Origin: an uncultured Opitutaceae bacterium
Lineage (GTDB): Bacteria > Verrucomicrobiota > Verrucomicrobiia > Opitutales > Opitutaceae
DNA length: 52,157 bases
Direction: 5' to 3'
Assembly: GCA_937958045.1 (NCBI GenBank)
Contig: CALFXL010000061.1
Coordinates: 1-52,157, forward strand
Under the pieces are notes generated by a model that was given only the letters and a program-made list of their open reading frames with translations, did not search any database and was not told where the DNA came from. Numbering within the stretch: the stretch's first letter is position 1; every line of letters begins with the position of its first letter. The translations under genes were made by a program, and so were the position numbers. Shown in pieces: positions 32,636 to 40,223 of this stretch.

Positions 32636-32795
32636 AGCATTTTAGATAAAACTATAGCCTTTAGATGAGCGGGTACCGGGAGCGCCGACGTCCTCGTCGG
32701 CTGTAGTGTTGCCCACGTGGATTCTCAAGCAGCCGACGGGGACGTCGGCGCTCCCAAGTGCCGCCTTCTCGGCGACGACTTTGTTGAAAATGCTA
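32635..32795. mobile_element. MITE-like element 1 (161 bp)
   Basis: The ends are GAGCATTTTAGATAAAAC and, in reverse, TAGCATTTTCAACAAAGTC, flanked by TA on both sides (a possible 2-bp target duplication). Inside is a 26-bp inverted repeat: GGGAGCGCCGACGTCC near 32689 and its complement near 32757, with one mismatch. No open frame is present. Related elements are at 37142-37231 and 44274-44400. The TA flank would suit IS630/Tc1-type mobilisation (inference). Confidence 0.6.
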
Positions 32796-33084
32796 TAAGG
32801 CGGGTGCTGCACCGGCGGAAGCGGGAAAGTACAAGCGGACGCAGGGGCTTTCGCGCCCGCCCGGCGGGGCGCCCGGAGCCCCGCACCGCAGTCCCCTCCG
32901 CCCTTTGTCTCTCCTCGCGTATCCACGTTGTCACTACGCGCGGGCCGTCGCGCCCGCGTGACGATTACGCCACATTTATGACAACGACGTTTCAACAGGT
33001 AACGTTATCGCAACGGCGCCGGTCGTCCGTTGACCACCGATGGGACGCCCGCTCAGGTCCGCCGCGACCTGAGTCCCAAGCATC
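32796..33084. other. Gene-free region upstream of the TonB-dependent receptor
   Basis: With the preceding element this makes a 449-base gap. The left part is very GC-rich with no recognised structure. The right part (32921-33010) is less GC-rich and probably carries the receptor promoter. It contains CGTTGTCA at 32926 and its complement TGACAACG at 32979. No cobalamin riboswitch motif was found. Confidence 0.5.
32956..32984 (-). promoter_or_regulatory. Weak Pho-box-like site
   Basis: The minus strand reads TTGTCAT-AAAT-GTGGCGT-AATC-GTCACGC, three 7-base half-sites spaced by 4 bases. The first matches the CTGTCAT unit of the PhoB box at six of seven positions, the second at about four. It lies 100 bases upstream of the receptor and phytase genes, but in reverse orientation. 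This is suggestive only. Confidence 0.25.
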
Positions 33085-35895
33085 ATGTTTCCATCGACTA
33101 ATACATCTTCGCGCGCGGGCGGTTTTCGCCGCGCGGTCCTGGCCATCATGGCCTTCCTCTCGCTCGCAGTCCTGCTGCGCGCTCAAAACACCGGCACGCT
33201 CGCGGGCCGGATCACCGACCAGAGCACACACCTCGCTTTGTCCGGCGCACGTGTGTCGATCGTCGGGAACTCCCTTGAGGCGTACACCGACCAAGCCGGC
33301 GATTATGCGATCGGCGGCGTGCCTGCAGGCACGCACACAGTCGAGATCAGTTACGTGGGGTACGGCGAACAATCGCATCGCGTCGAAACGATCGCGGGCC
33401 GCACCACCCGGCTCGATGTCGCCTTCGGCTTGGAGACCGTCGAACTCGATCGTTTTGTCATCAACGGCTCCCTCGTCGGCGCCGCTCGCGCCATCAATCA
33501 GCAACGCGCGGCCGCCACACTCCGGAGCATCGTCGCGTCGGACGAGATCGGCAACTTCCCCGATCAAAACGCCGCCGAGGCGATCCAGCGCATCCCCGGG
33601 GTGTCGCTCTATCGCGATCAAGGCGAGGGCCGCTACATCGTGTTGCGCGGGCTCAACTACACGTTCACCTCCGTCAAAGTGAACAATGGCTCCTTCGCCG
33701 GCGCCGATCTCGGCGAACGCGCGACCGCGCTCGACGTCATCCCGGCGGACGCCCTCGCGAGCATCGAGGTCACCAAAGTCCCCACGCCCGACATGGATGG
33801 CGAGGGCCTTGGCGGTCAGGTGAACATCAAAACCAAGAGTCCTTTCGACGCCGAGGGTCTCTCCGCGAGCGTCACGACCCAGGCGCAATACGCCGATCAA
33901 AACGGCGAATGGAGCCCGAAGTTCCACGGCTACATTTCCCAGCGTTTTGGCGAGGACGGCCAGTACGGTCTGGTGATCTCACCCACGTGGCAGCGTCGGA
34001 AATTCGGTTCACACAACTTCGAAACCGGCGGCGCCTGGATCGCACCCGAGGACAACGACACGCCGTTTTATACCGCCGAGGCGATCGAGTTTCGCGACTA
34101 TGTGATCGAGCGCGAACGCTACGGCCTCAACGCCGCTTTCGAAGCACGCCCCGACGACACGCTGTCGCTGTATGTGCGCGGTGGATACAACCGGTTCACG
34201 GATAAAGAGAGCCGTCATCTCACGATTTTCGACTTCACAGAAGGCACGCTCGCCAGCGCCACGGCCGACTCCGCCACCTACACCGGCCTGCGCCGCTATG
34301 GCCGCCGGTTGCGCATTCGCGAGAAAGACCAGGAAGTCGTCTCACTCACCGCCGGTGGCGAAAAGCGGGCGGGTGCATGGACGTTGGACGCGCAGGCGGG
34401 CTTCACCGAGGGCAAAGAGAAGCGTCCCGACGAGCTCAGCGTCCGCTTCCGCCGCAACACCCGCGACGCCTCCGTGCGCTACGACACGAGCGGTGCCTAC
34501 AGTTTTGCGCTCACCCAGCTCGCCGGCGCCGATTTCCGCGACCCCGCGTCGTATAATTTTCAGCGCGTCGATCTTGCCAACGAAAGCGGCCGGGAGACGA
34601 CTGCCGATATCGGATTTAATGCGCGCCACGATTTCGTTTCCGCGCCGCACCCGACTTACCTGAAACTCGGCGCGATTTATCGCAGCAAGGAAAAGACCGC
34701 CGAGGGCGAAGTGTACGAACTCGATTCCGCGCCCGCCAGTTTCACTTTCCCGGCGCTCGCCGAACCCGCAGGCGAGTATCCGTTTCAACCAGTTCCCCGC
34801 ATCTCCACCGAAGCGGCGCGCCAGGCGTTTTATGCGGACCGCGACGCCTTCACCGGCGAACGCCTTTTTGAGGACAGTGAATACGAAGACTTCTCCCTCA
34901 CCGAAGATGTCCTCGCCGCGTACATCATGGCCGGCTCCCAAATCGGCCGCCTCAACCTCATCGCCGGCCTGCGCATGGAACGCACCGACTTCGAAACCAC
35001 CGGCAACGAACTCGATCTCGACGCCGAAACCGCCACGCCCCGCACGGCCTCGCATAGCTACACAAACTGGCTGCCCGGCCTCTACCTGCGCTACGATGTG
35101 AGCAAACAACTCGTCCTGCGCGCCTCGTGGTCGCACGCCATCGCGCGCCCCGCTTTCGGCGACACCGCCTTCCGCAGCCTCATCAATCGCGACGATGCCG
35201 AGATCACGCTCGGCAATCCGTCCTTGAAAGCGCTCGAGGCCGTCAACTGGGACGCCTCGGTGGAATATTATCTACCGTCGCTCGGCCTGCTCTCCGCGTC
35301 GGTGTTTCACAAGCAGATCGAAAATTTCTCCTACGAATACACGGCTGCGGATCCCTTCATCATCGATGGCGACAACTACGAACTGACCACTTACGCCAAC
35401 GGCTCCGATGGCAGCATCACCGGCCTCGAGCTCGCCTATCAGCAACAGCTCCGTTTCCTGCCGCGGCCCTTCGATGGACTCGGCGTCATGGCCAACATCA
35501 CCTTCCTCGACAGCGAGGCGAACTACCCGACGCGGCCCGGCGAAAACGTCCGTTTTATCGGTCAGTCCGACCGCACCGGCAATCTCGGCCTCACTTACGA
35601 GAAAGCCGGTTTCTTCGTCCGCCTCGCCATGAACTTCCGCTCTGACCGCCTGCGCGAAGACGAACCGTTGGGCGGCGCGCCCGACGAGGATCTTTTCGTC
35701 GATGATTTCAAACAGCTCGACCTGACGCTGCGCTATAAATTCTCCCGCCACTGGGAAATCTTCGCGGAAGCGATCAACCTCACCAACGAACCGTTTCGCG
35801 TTTTCCTCAAAAGTCCCAACGGCCAGGGCGCGCGCCTCGGGCAATTCGAGGAATACGGCTGGAGCGCCAACCTCGGCTTCCGCTGGAAACTCTGA
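33085..35895 (+). CDS. TonB-dependent outer-membrane receptor
   Basis: The 936-residue protein has a signal peptide (to about LLRAQ). A carboxypeptidase-regulatory-like domain follows (about 36-125, GTLAGRITDQSTHLALSGARV...YVGY). The plug (about 130-250) has QNAAEAIQRIPGVSLYRDQG, YIVLRGLNYTFTSVKVNNGSF and VNIKTKSPFDA. The C-terminal beta barrel ends in LGFRWKL. This is the layout of TonB receptors of the TIGR01782 type, common for complex-substrate uptake. It sits 146 bases before a phytase gene, so the substrate may be a phosphate ester or phytate-metal complex (inference from context). No TonB, ExbB or ExbD gene is in the window. Confidence 0.94.
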   Translation: MFPSTNTSSRAGGFRRAVLAIMAFLSLAVLLRAQNTGTLAGRITDQSTHLALSGARVSIVGNSLEAYTDQAGDYAIGGVPAGTHTVEISYVGYGEQSHRVETIAGRTTRLDVAFGLETVELDRFVINGSLVGAARAINQQRAAATLRSIVASDEIGNFPDQNAAEAIQRIPGVSLYRDQGEGRYIVLRGLNYTFTSVKVNNGSFAGADLGERATALDVIPADALASIEVTKVPTPDMDGEGLGGQVNIKTKSPFDAEGLSASVTTQAQYADQNGEWSPKFHGYISQRFGEDGQYGLVISPTWQRRKFGSHNFETGGAWIAPEDNDTPFYTAEAIEFRDYVIERERYGLNAAFEARPDDTLSLYVRGGYNRFTDKESRHLTIFDFTEGTLASATADSATYTGLRRYGRRLRIREKDQEVVSLTAGGEKRAGAWTLDAQAGFTEGKEKRPDELSVRFRRNTRDASVRYDTSGAYSFALTQLAGADFRDPASYNFQRVDLANESGRETTADIGFNARHDFVSAPHPTYLKLGAIYRSKEKTAEGEVYELDSAPASFTFPALAEPAGEYPFQPVPRISTEAARQAFYADRDAFTGERLFEDSEYEDFSLTEDVLAAYIMAGSQIGRLNLIAGLRMERTDFETTGNELDLDAETATPRTASHSYTNWLPGLYLRYDVSKQLVLRASWSHAIARPAFGDTAFRSLINRDDAEITLGNPSLKALEAVNWDASVEYYLPSLGLLSASVFHKQIENFSYEYTAADPFIIDGDNYELTTYANGSDGSITGLELAYQQQLRFLPRPFDGLGVMANITFLDSEANYPTRPGENVRFIGQSDRTGNLGLTYEKAGFFVRLAMNFRSDRLREDEPLGGAPDEDLFVDDFKQLDLTLRYKFSRHWEIFAEAINLTNEPFRVFLKSPNGQGARLGQFEEYGWSANLGFRWKL

Positions 35896-36020
35896 TCTCC
35901 GCCATGCACTTCATGCATAACCACAGCCGGTTGTCCGACATTTCTCGCGGGGTCACGAGCCCTGCGTCTGCCGCTCTCCACCCGGCCACTGCTTCGATTG
36001 AAATGCCCCGGCCCCACCCC

Positions 36021-36041
36021 CTCATTCGCTTATCATCCTTC
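36021..36041 (+). repeat. Heptad leader repeat before the phytase gene
   Basis: Three units, CTCATTC, GCTTATC and ATCCTTC, lead in 7-base steps directly to the ATG at 36042. The units resemble those before the array genes. The array is shorter here, so this instance is weaker than the others. Confidence 0.4.
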
Positions 36042-37124
36042 ATGAAATCCACCCTGCTTTTCTCCACGCTCATGATCGCCTCGGCCGCCGTCAGCATCGC
36101 CGGGCCACGCGAGGTCGCGCCCGACGCCGACGCCAAGAACGTCGCGGTAAAACCGCGCGTCATCACCGAGGCCGTCCGCCACGACACCGACGACCCCGCC
36201 ATCTGGATCAACCGCGCCAATCCCGCCGAAAGCCTCATCCTCGGCACCGACAAGGACGCCGACGGCGCGCTCTATGTTTTCGGCCTCGATGGAAAAATCC
36301 GTCGCGATTTGGTCGTCCGCGGCCTCGCGCGTCCGAACAATGTGGACATCGCCTACGACGTGCTCATCGGCGGAAAAAAGACCGACGTCGCCGTCGTCAC
36401 CGAACGCTACGCGCACCGCCTCCGCGTTTATCGACTACCCGACATGGTCGCGGTCGACGGCGGCGGCATTCCTGTTTTCGAAGGCGAGATCGCGCGCGAC
36501 GCCATGGGCATCGCGCTCTACACACGCCCGGCGGACGGCGCCCTTTTCGCCATCGTGAGCCGCTCCGATGCCGGCGCCCCGAAAAAAGGTTATCTGCATC
36601 AATACCGGTTGATCGACGACGGCACGGGCACGCTTCGCGGAGTCTTCACGCGCCGCTTCGGCACCTGGAGCGGCGAAAACGAAATCGAGGCGCTCGCGGT
36701 CGATAACGAACGCGGCTTCCTCTACTGCGCCGACGAAACTTCCGGCATCCGCAAATACCTCGCTGATCCCGCCGCGGAAGACGCCGACGACGAGCTCGCG
36801 CATTTCGGCACCACCGGTTTCGCGGGGGATCGCGAAGGGATTTCGCTCTATCCCACCGGCCCGGGCAAAGGCTATCTCCTCGTTTCCAACCAAGCAGCCG
36901 ACACCTTCCGCGTCTTCCCGCGCGAAGGAACCGCCGGCTCTCCGCATGATCACCCGCTCCTCGGCAGCGTGCGCCTTTCGACGCTCGACAGCGACGGCAG
37001 CGACGTCACCGCGACTCCTCTCCCCGGCTTCCCCGGCGGCTTGTTTGTGGCGATGTCCACCGATCGCACGTTCCACTTCTACGCGTGGGACGATATCGCC
37101 GCCGCCCTCGCTTTGCCGCGATAA
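36042..37124 (+). CDS. Exported beta-propeller phytase (3-phytase)
   Basis: The 360-residue protein has a signal peptide (MKSTLLFSTLMIASAAVSIAG). Its repeats match the six-bladed beta-propeller phytases: HDTDDPAIWINRANPAESLI (family DxxDDPAIW), GTDKDADGALYVFGLDGKI, RPNNVDIAYD, GEIARDAMGIAL, NEIEALAVDNERGFLYCADE and FAGDREGISLY. These enzymes need calcium and remove phosphate from phytate outside the cytoplasm. The ATG at 36042 gives an exact signal peptide; open frame further upstream lacks family support. It follows the TonB receptor on the same strand and is followed by MITE-like element 2 and then a terminator. Confidence 0.94.
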   Translation: MKSTLLFSTLMIASAAVSIAGPREVAPDADAKNVAVKPRVITEAVRHDTDDPAIWINRANPAESLILGTDKDADGALYVFGLDGKIRRDLVVRGLARPNNVDIAYDVLIGGKKTDVAVVTERYAHRLRVYRLPDMVAVDGGGIPVFEGEIARDAMGIALYTRPADGALFAIVSRSDAGAPKKGYLHQYRLIDDGTGTLRGVFTRRFGTWSGENEIEALAVDNERGFLYCADETSGIRKYLADPAAEDADDELAHFGTTGFAGDREGISLYPTGPGKGYLLVSNQAADTFRVFPREGTAGSPHDHPLLGSVRLSTLDSDGSDVTATPLPGFPGGLFVAMSTDRTFHFYAWDDIAAALALPR

Positions 37125-37141
37125 AGACCCGCTGCTTCCCA

Positions 37142-37231
37142 GAGCATTTCCAATAAATCTGTAGCCGATGAATGAAACAGCGAAGCCGCTGGGAGCGCCC
37201 CTTTTCGGCTACGATTTTTCATGAACCGCTC
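37142..37231. mobile_element. MITE-like element 2 (90 bp)
   Basis: The left end is GAGCATTTCCAATAAATC and the right end, read in reverse, GAGCGGTTCATGAAAAATC; both continue to GTAGCCGA. A GGGAGCGCC core is inside. CA flanks it on both sides. It lies between the phytase stop codon and its terminator, so it was probably inserted in the 3' untranslated region. No coding capacity. Confidence 0.6.
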
Positions 37232-37247
37232 CAGCGCTTCAAACGAT

Positions 37248-37276
37248 ACCGACCCGCCAAACGGGTCGGTTTTTTG
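37248..37276 (+). terminator. Rho-independent terminator after the phytase gene
   Basis: A perfect 9-bp stem, ACCGACCCG with CGGGTCGGT, with a CCAAA loop is followed by TTTTTG. It would end the receptor/phytase transcription unit. Confidence 0.85.
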
Positions 37277-37302
37277 TCAGCAGAAAACCTTCACCCCTAG
37301 CT

Positions 37303-39534
37303 TCACGAACGATCCGCGGCCGCCTGTTCCGGATTTGCCGGTTTTTCGCCGGCCACTTTGGCGAGCAGTTCGACTACCGTCCGGTGATGCACGGGCTTGT
37401 GCAGTAGCATGCGGAAATAAGGGCGTAACGCTTGACGCGTTTCATTGGAAACACCGACGCGCACCATCCCGATCATGCGCGAGCCGCGCCAACGCTCGCT
37501 CGCGATGCGGTCCTTTTCTTTGCGCAGAAAATCGTCCGCACAGTCCACGAGCGCCACGTCCCATTGCGCGGTCGGAAGCGCCGCGTTGTCCACCGCGAGC
37601 ACCGTGCCTCCCGCGGCGCTCAACACGCGCGAGAGTTCGCGTCGCAGCGAATCGTGATGCGTCGCCAGCGCCACGCGCAAACCGTCGAGTCGCTGCGCCG
37701 GCGGGAACTGTTCTTCCGCGCGACGACAACGCACGGTGAAGAAAAAGGTCGAGCCGCGCCCACGCGCGCTTTCGAGGCGAATTTCGCCGCCCATCATACG
37801 CACGAGATTGCGCGAGATCACCAGGCCCAGACCGGCGCCGCCGTAACGGCGCACCGTCGATGAGTCCAATTGCGAGAACGCCTGGAAAAGCTTCGGGCGA
37901 TCTTCGTCCGCGATGCCGATGCCGGTGTCGCGCACCATGAACTCCACGACCACGGTGCCATCGTCGAGCTCGGCGACGAGTTGGCCCTGCGGAGTCATCG
38001 TCTCGGGATTGAATGGCGCGACCGAAGGCGCTTTTCCCGTCAACACACGCACGCCAACGCTCACTTCGCCGCTGGGCGTAAACTTCACGGCGTTGCCGAC
38101 GAGATTGACGAGCACTTGGCGCAAGCGGCCCGCATCGATCAACACCACATCCGGCACGTCGGGATCGATTTCGTGAAGCAACTCCAGTCGTCCATCCACG
38201 CGCGCGGCGAGAATGTCCAAGACGCTTTCGACGAGGCCGCGCAGGTCGCACGGCGAGGCTTCGAGCTGAAGCCCATCCGCCTCGATGCGCGAATAATCCA
38301 TGATGTCGCCCGTCAGCTGCACGAGCGCTTCGCTGCTCTTGCGGATGGTCTGAACGTATTCGCGCTGTTCGGGCGAGAGCGGTGTATCCAGCAGCAGATT
38401 GGTGAAGCCCACCATGCCGTTGAGCGGCGTGCGGACTTCGTGACTCATCGTCGCGAGAAAAACGCTCTTCGCGCGATCCGCCGCTTCGGCGCGTTCTTTT
38501 TCGCGGCGCAGCGCTTCTTCCTGACGGAAATGCTCGGTCGCATCCGTGAGGATCGCGATGAATCCCGAGATGCGGCCGCTCTGTCCATGCACCGGCGACA
38601 CCGTGCCGCGCGCGGGATAAAGTTCGCCGTTCTTGCGTCGGCCGGACAAACCGCCCGCCCACGAACGTCGCGCCGCGAGTCGCTCGCCCACTTCCTTGAT
38701 CAAACTTTCCGGCGTGTTCTCCGGCAGCAATTCCCGCCACGTGCGCCCGATCACTTCATGGCGCGCATAGCCGGTCTGCTGACACAGACCGCTGTTCACA
38801 TATTCGATGCGACCGTGCGCGTCGGCGATCACGACGGCCGAATCGCTCTCCTCCACCGCGCCGCTCATCTTGTCGATCATCGCCGACTGCAGCGCCGCGC
38901 GCCGCGTGAAAATAAACGCCGTCAGCGGCATCCCCAGCAGCAGCCACACATACAACGCTCCGCGAAGCGCCGCTTCGAACAACCCGCCCTGCCAGTCATC
39001 GGCCGCGATATCCAACGCAACAAATTCCAACTGCTCGCCCTGTTCGCCGCGTTGACCCACCACCGCGTAGCCGGTCACCCAGTTGCCAAACGAGTCGCGA
39101 ATCGGACCCTCCGTCGCCGTCTGCCCTGACAACAACAGCGCGCGCAATCCGGGCATCTTGAACGCTTCGGGAAACACATCGCCCGGCAACGATTCCTCTT
39201 TCGCTCCGACCGGTTCCGAATCCGCCAGATAGATCACCCGCCCGCGCTCCGGCAGATAACGAAACAACGATACAAAACGCACCGTCGGATGCACCGCGCG
39301 CAGTTCGATGAGACGCTTTTTCACCGATTGATACACCTCGTTCTCCGCATCGTTGCGTTCGCCGCGTAGCATCGCGATTTCCTCCGCCCGAAACGCCAGC
39401 GCGCAACGCCAGGCATTGGCCGCCAGCTCACTCAATCGTCGCTCACGCAGACGATCGCGCGTCCACCACCCCGCGAGAACTCCCGCGAGGATGATGCCCA
39501 TCGCGACCCATATGATCGGATAGCGTTTCGACAT
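37303..39534 (-). CDS. Membrane hybrid histidine kinase with degenerate receiver
   Basis: The 743-residue kinase has a first membrane helix (YPIIWVAMGIILAGVLAGWW), a periplasmic sensor region (about 25-185, containing VRFVSLFRYLPERGRVIYLAD), a second helix (ALYVWLLLGMPLTAFIF) and a PAS domain (about 230-345). HisKA follows with FLATMSHEVRTPLNGMVGF, then HATPase with NLVGNAVKF, DTGIGI and GAGLGLVI. The last 110 residues align with a receiver domain, but the acidic pocket is replaced (LRVALATHHDS) and the expected phosphoacceptor segment reads VALVDCADDF, so it may be a pseudo-receiver. The ATG at 39534 is preferred to a TTG at 39555. It is probably a single-gene unit; the signal is unknown. 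Confidence 0.92.
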   Translation of the reverse strand: MSKRYPIIWVAMGIILAGVLAGWWTRDRLRERRLSELAANAWRCALAFRAEEIAMLRGERNDAENEVYQSVKKRLIELRAVHPTVRFVSLFRYLPERGRVIYLADSEPVGAKEESLPGDVFPEAFKMPGLRALLLSGQTATEGPIRDSFGNWVTGYAVVGQRGEQGEQLEFVALDIAADDWQGGLFEAALRGALYVWLLLGMPLTAFIFTRRAALQSAMIDKMSGAVEESDSAVVIADAHGRIEYVNSGLCQQTGYARHEVIGRTWRELLPENTPESLIKEVGERLAARRSWAGGLSGRRKNGELYPARGTVSPVHGQSGRISGFIAILTDATEHFRQEEALRREKERAEAADRAKSVFLATMSHEVRTPLNGMVGFTNLLLDTPLSPEQREYVQTIRKSSEALVQLTGDIMDYSRIEADGLQLEASPCDLRGLVESVLDILAARVDGRLELLHEIDPDVPDVVLIDAGRLRQVLVNLVGNAVKFTPSGEVSVGVRVLTGKAPSVAPFNPETMTPQGQLVAELDDGTVVVEFMVRDTGIGIADEDRPKLFQAFSQLDSSTVRRYGGAGLGLVISRNLVRMMGGEIRLESARGRGSTFFFTVRCRRAEEQFPPAQRLDGLRVALATHHDSLRRELSRVLSAAGGTVLAVDNAALPTAQWDVALVDCADDFLRKEKDRIASERWRGSRMIGMVRVGVSNETRQALRPYFRMLLHKPVHHRTVVELLAKVAGEKPANPEQAAADRS

Positions 39535-39789
39535 CAGCGGCTTGGGGTATTGCAAGATTCCCCACGCAAAGAGCCCGCCGCATCGCTGGCAACGCGCAAC
39601 CTCCTCAAACCCGCCCGGCGCACGCCCCGAAACGCAAACTCATGGGAATTTCACAAGTGCGCCGCTCGCTAAACCAAGCCGGTGATCTTCCGACAGCCGC
39701 CGATGTTCGTTTTTCCTCGAAGCGAAGTCCGCTCGCGCCTCCGCCGCTCTGCGGTGCGCATCGGACGCCGACCGCCCATCCGACCGCTC

Positions 39790-39825
39790 AAAAACAAAAA
39801 CCGCCACCGGCGAACCAGTGGCGGC
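39790..39825 (-). terminator. Rho-independent terminator after the SWIB gene
   Basis: On the minus strand CCGCCACTGG and CCGGTGGCGG form a 10-bp stem (one G-T pair) with a TTCG tetraloop, followed by TTTTTGTTTTT. It lies 28 bases after the SWIB stop codon. Confidence 0.88.
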
Positions 39826-39852
39826 AAACAAGAAAATGTGTATCGGGGCGTC

Positions 39853-40125
39853 TTACTTTTCGAGGTGACCAGAAACCAGCTTGGTCATTTCGAACATGCT
39901 GACCGACTTCTTGCCATTGAAGATGGCCTTCAGCTTGTCGTCGGCATTGATCTGGGTCTTCACCTTCTTGTCCTGAAGACCGTTCTTCTTGATATAGTCC
40001 CAGAGCTTCTTGGTGAGCTCCGTACGGGGCAGCGGTTTCGAGCCGACAACGGCCGCGAGAGCGGCGTCGGGCGTAACCGGTTTCATGAATGCAGCGTTGG
40101 GTTTACGGGCGGATTTTTTTGCCAT
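39853..40125 (-). CDS. SWIB/MDM2-domain protein
   Basis: The 90-residue protein is a lysine-rich tail (MAKKSARKPNAAF) and a single SWIB domain. Landmarks are LAAVVGSKPLPRTELTKKLWDYIKKNGLQD and INADDKLKAIFNGKKSVSMFEM, which are diagnostic. In eukaryotes SWIB domains occur in SWI/SNF chromatin remodellers; bacterial stand-alone forms are known in chlamydiae and Verrucomicrobia and are thought to bind DNA or nucleoid proteins. The ATG at 40125 is preferred to an upstream in-frame start. It is monocistronic with a strong terminator. The region upstream (40140-40210) is AT-rich for this genome and probably holds a strong promoter. Confidence 0.93.
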   Translation of the reverse strand: MAKKSARKPNAAFMKPVTPDAALAAVVGSKPLPRTELTKKLWDYIKKNGLQDKKVKTQINADDKLKAIFNGKKSVSMFEMTKLVSGHLEK

Positions 40126-40223
40126 AGCGGAATGCGGGTCTAGGCGAGCGCCTTTTGAATGCAATGCTTATTTAGGTGAGTAAAAATCGTTTTTTCAGAG
40201 GTAAAATCGCCTCTTGACGCGTC

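Noticed and set aside
32642..32995. Minus-strand frame of 117 codons between the phosphotransferase and receptor genes.
   Set aside because: Most of it is the inverted-repeat element and GC-rich spacer; the translation has no recognisable domain.
32796..33084. Possible cobalamin riboswitch before the TonB-dependent receptor (GCGGGAAAGTACAAGC resembles part of a B12 box).
   Set aside because: The conserved GCCACTG and AGCCAGGAGACC segments are absent and no consistent fold could be drawn.
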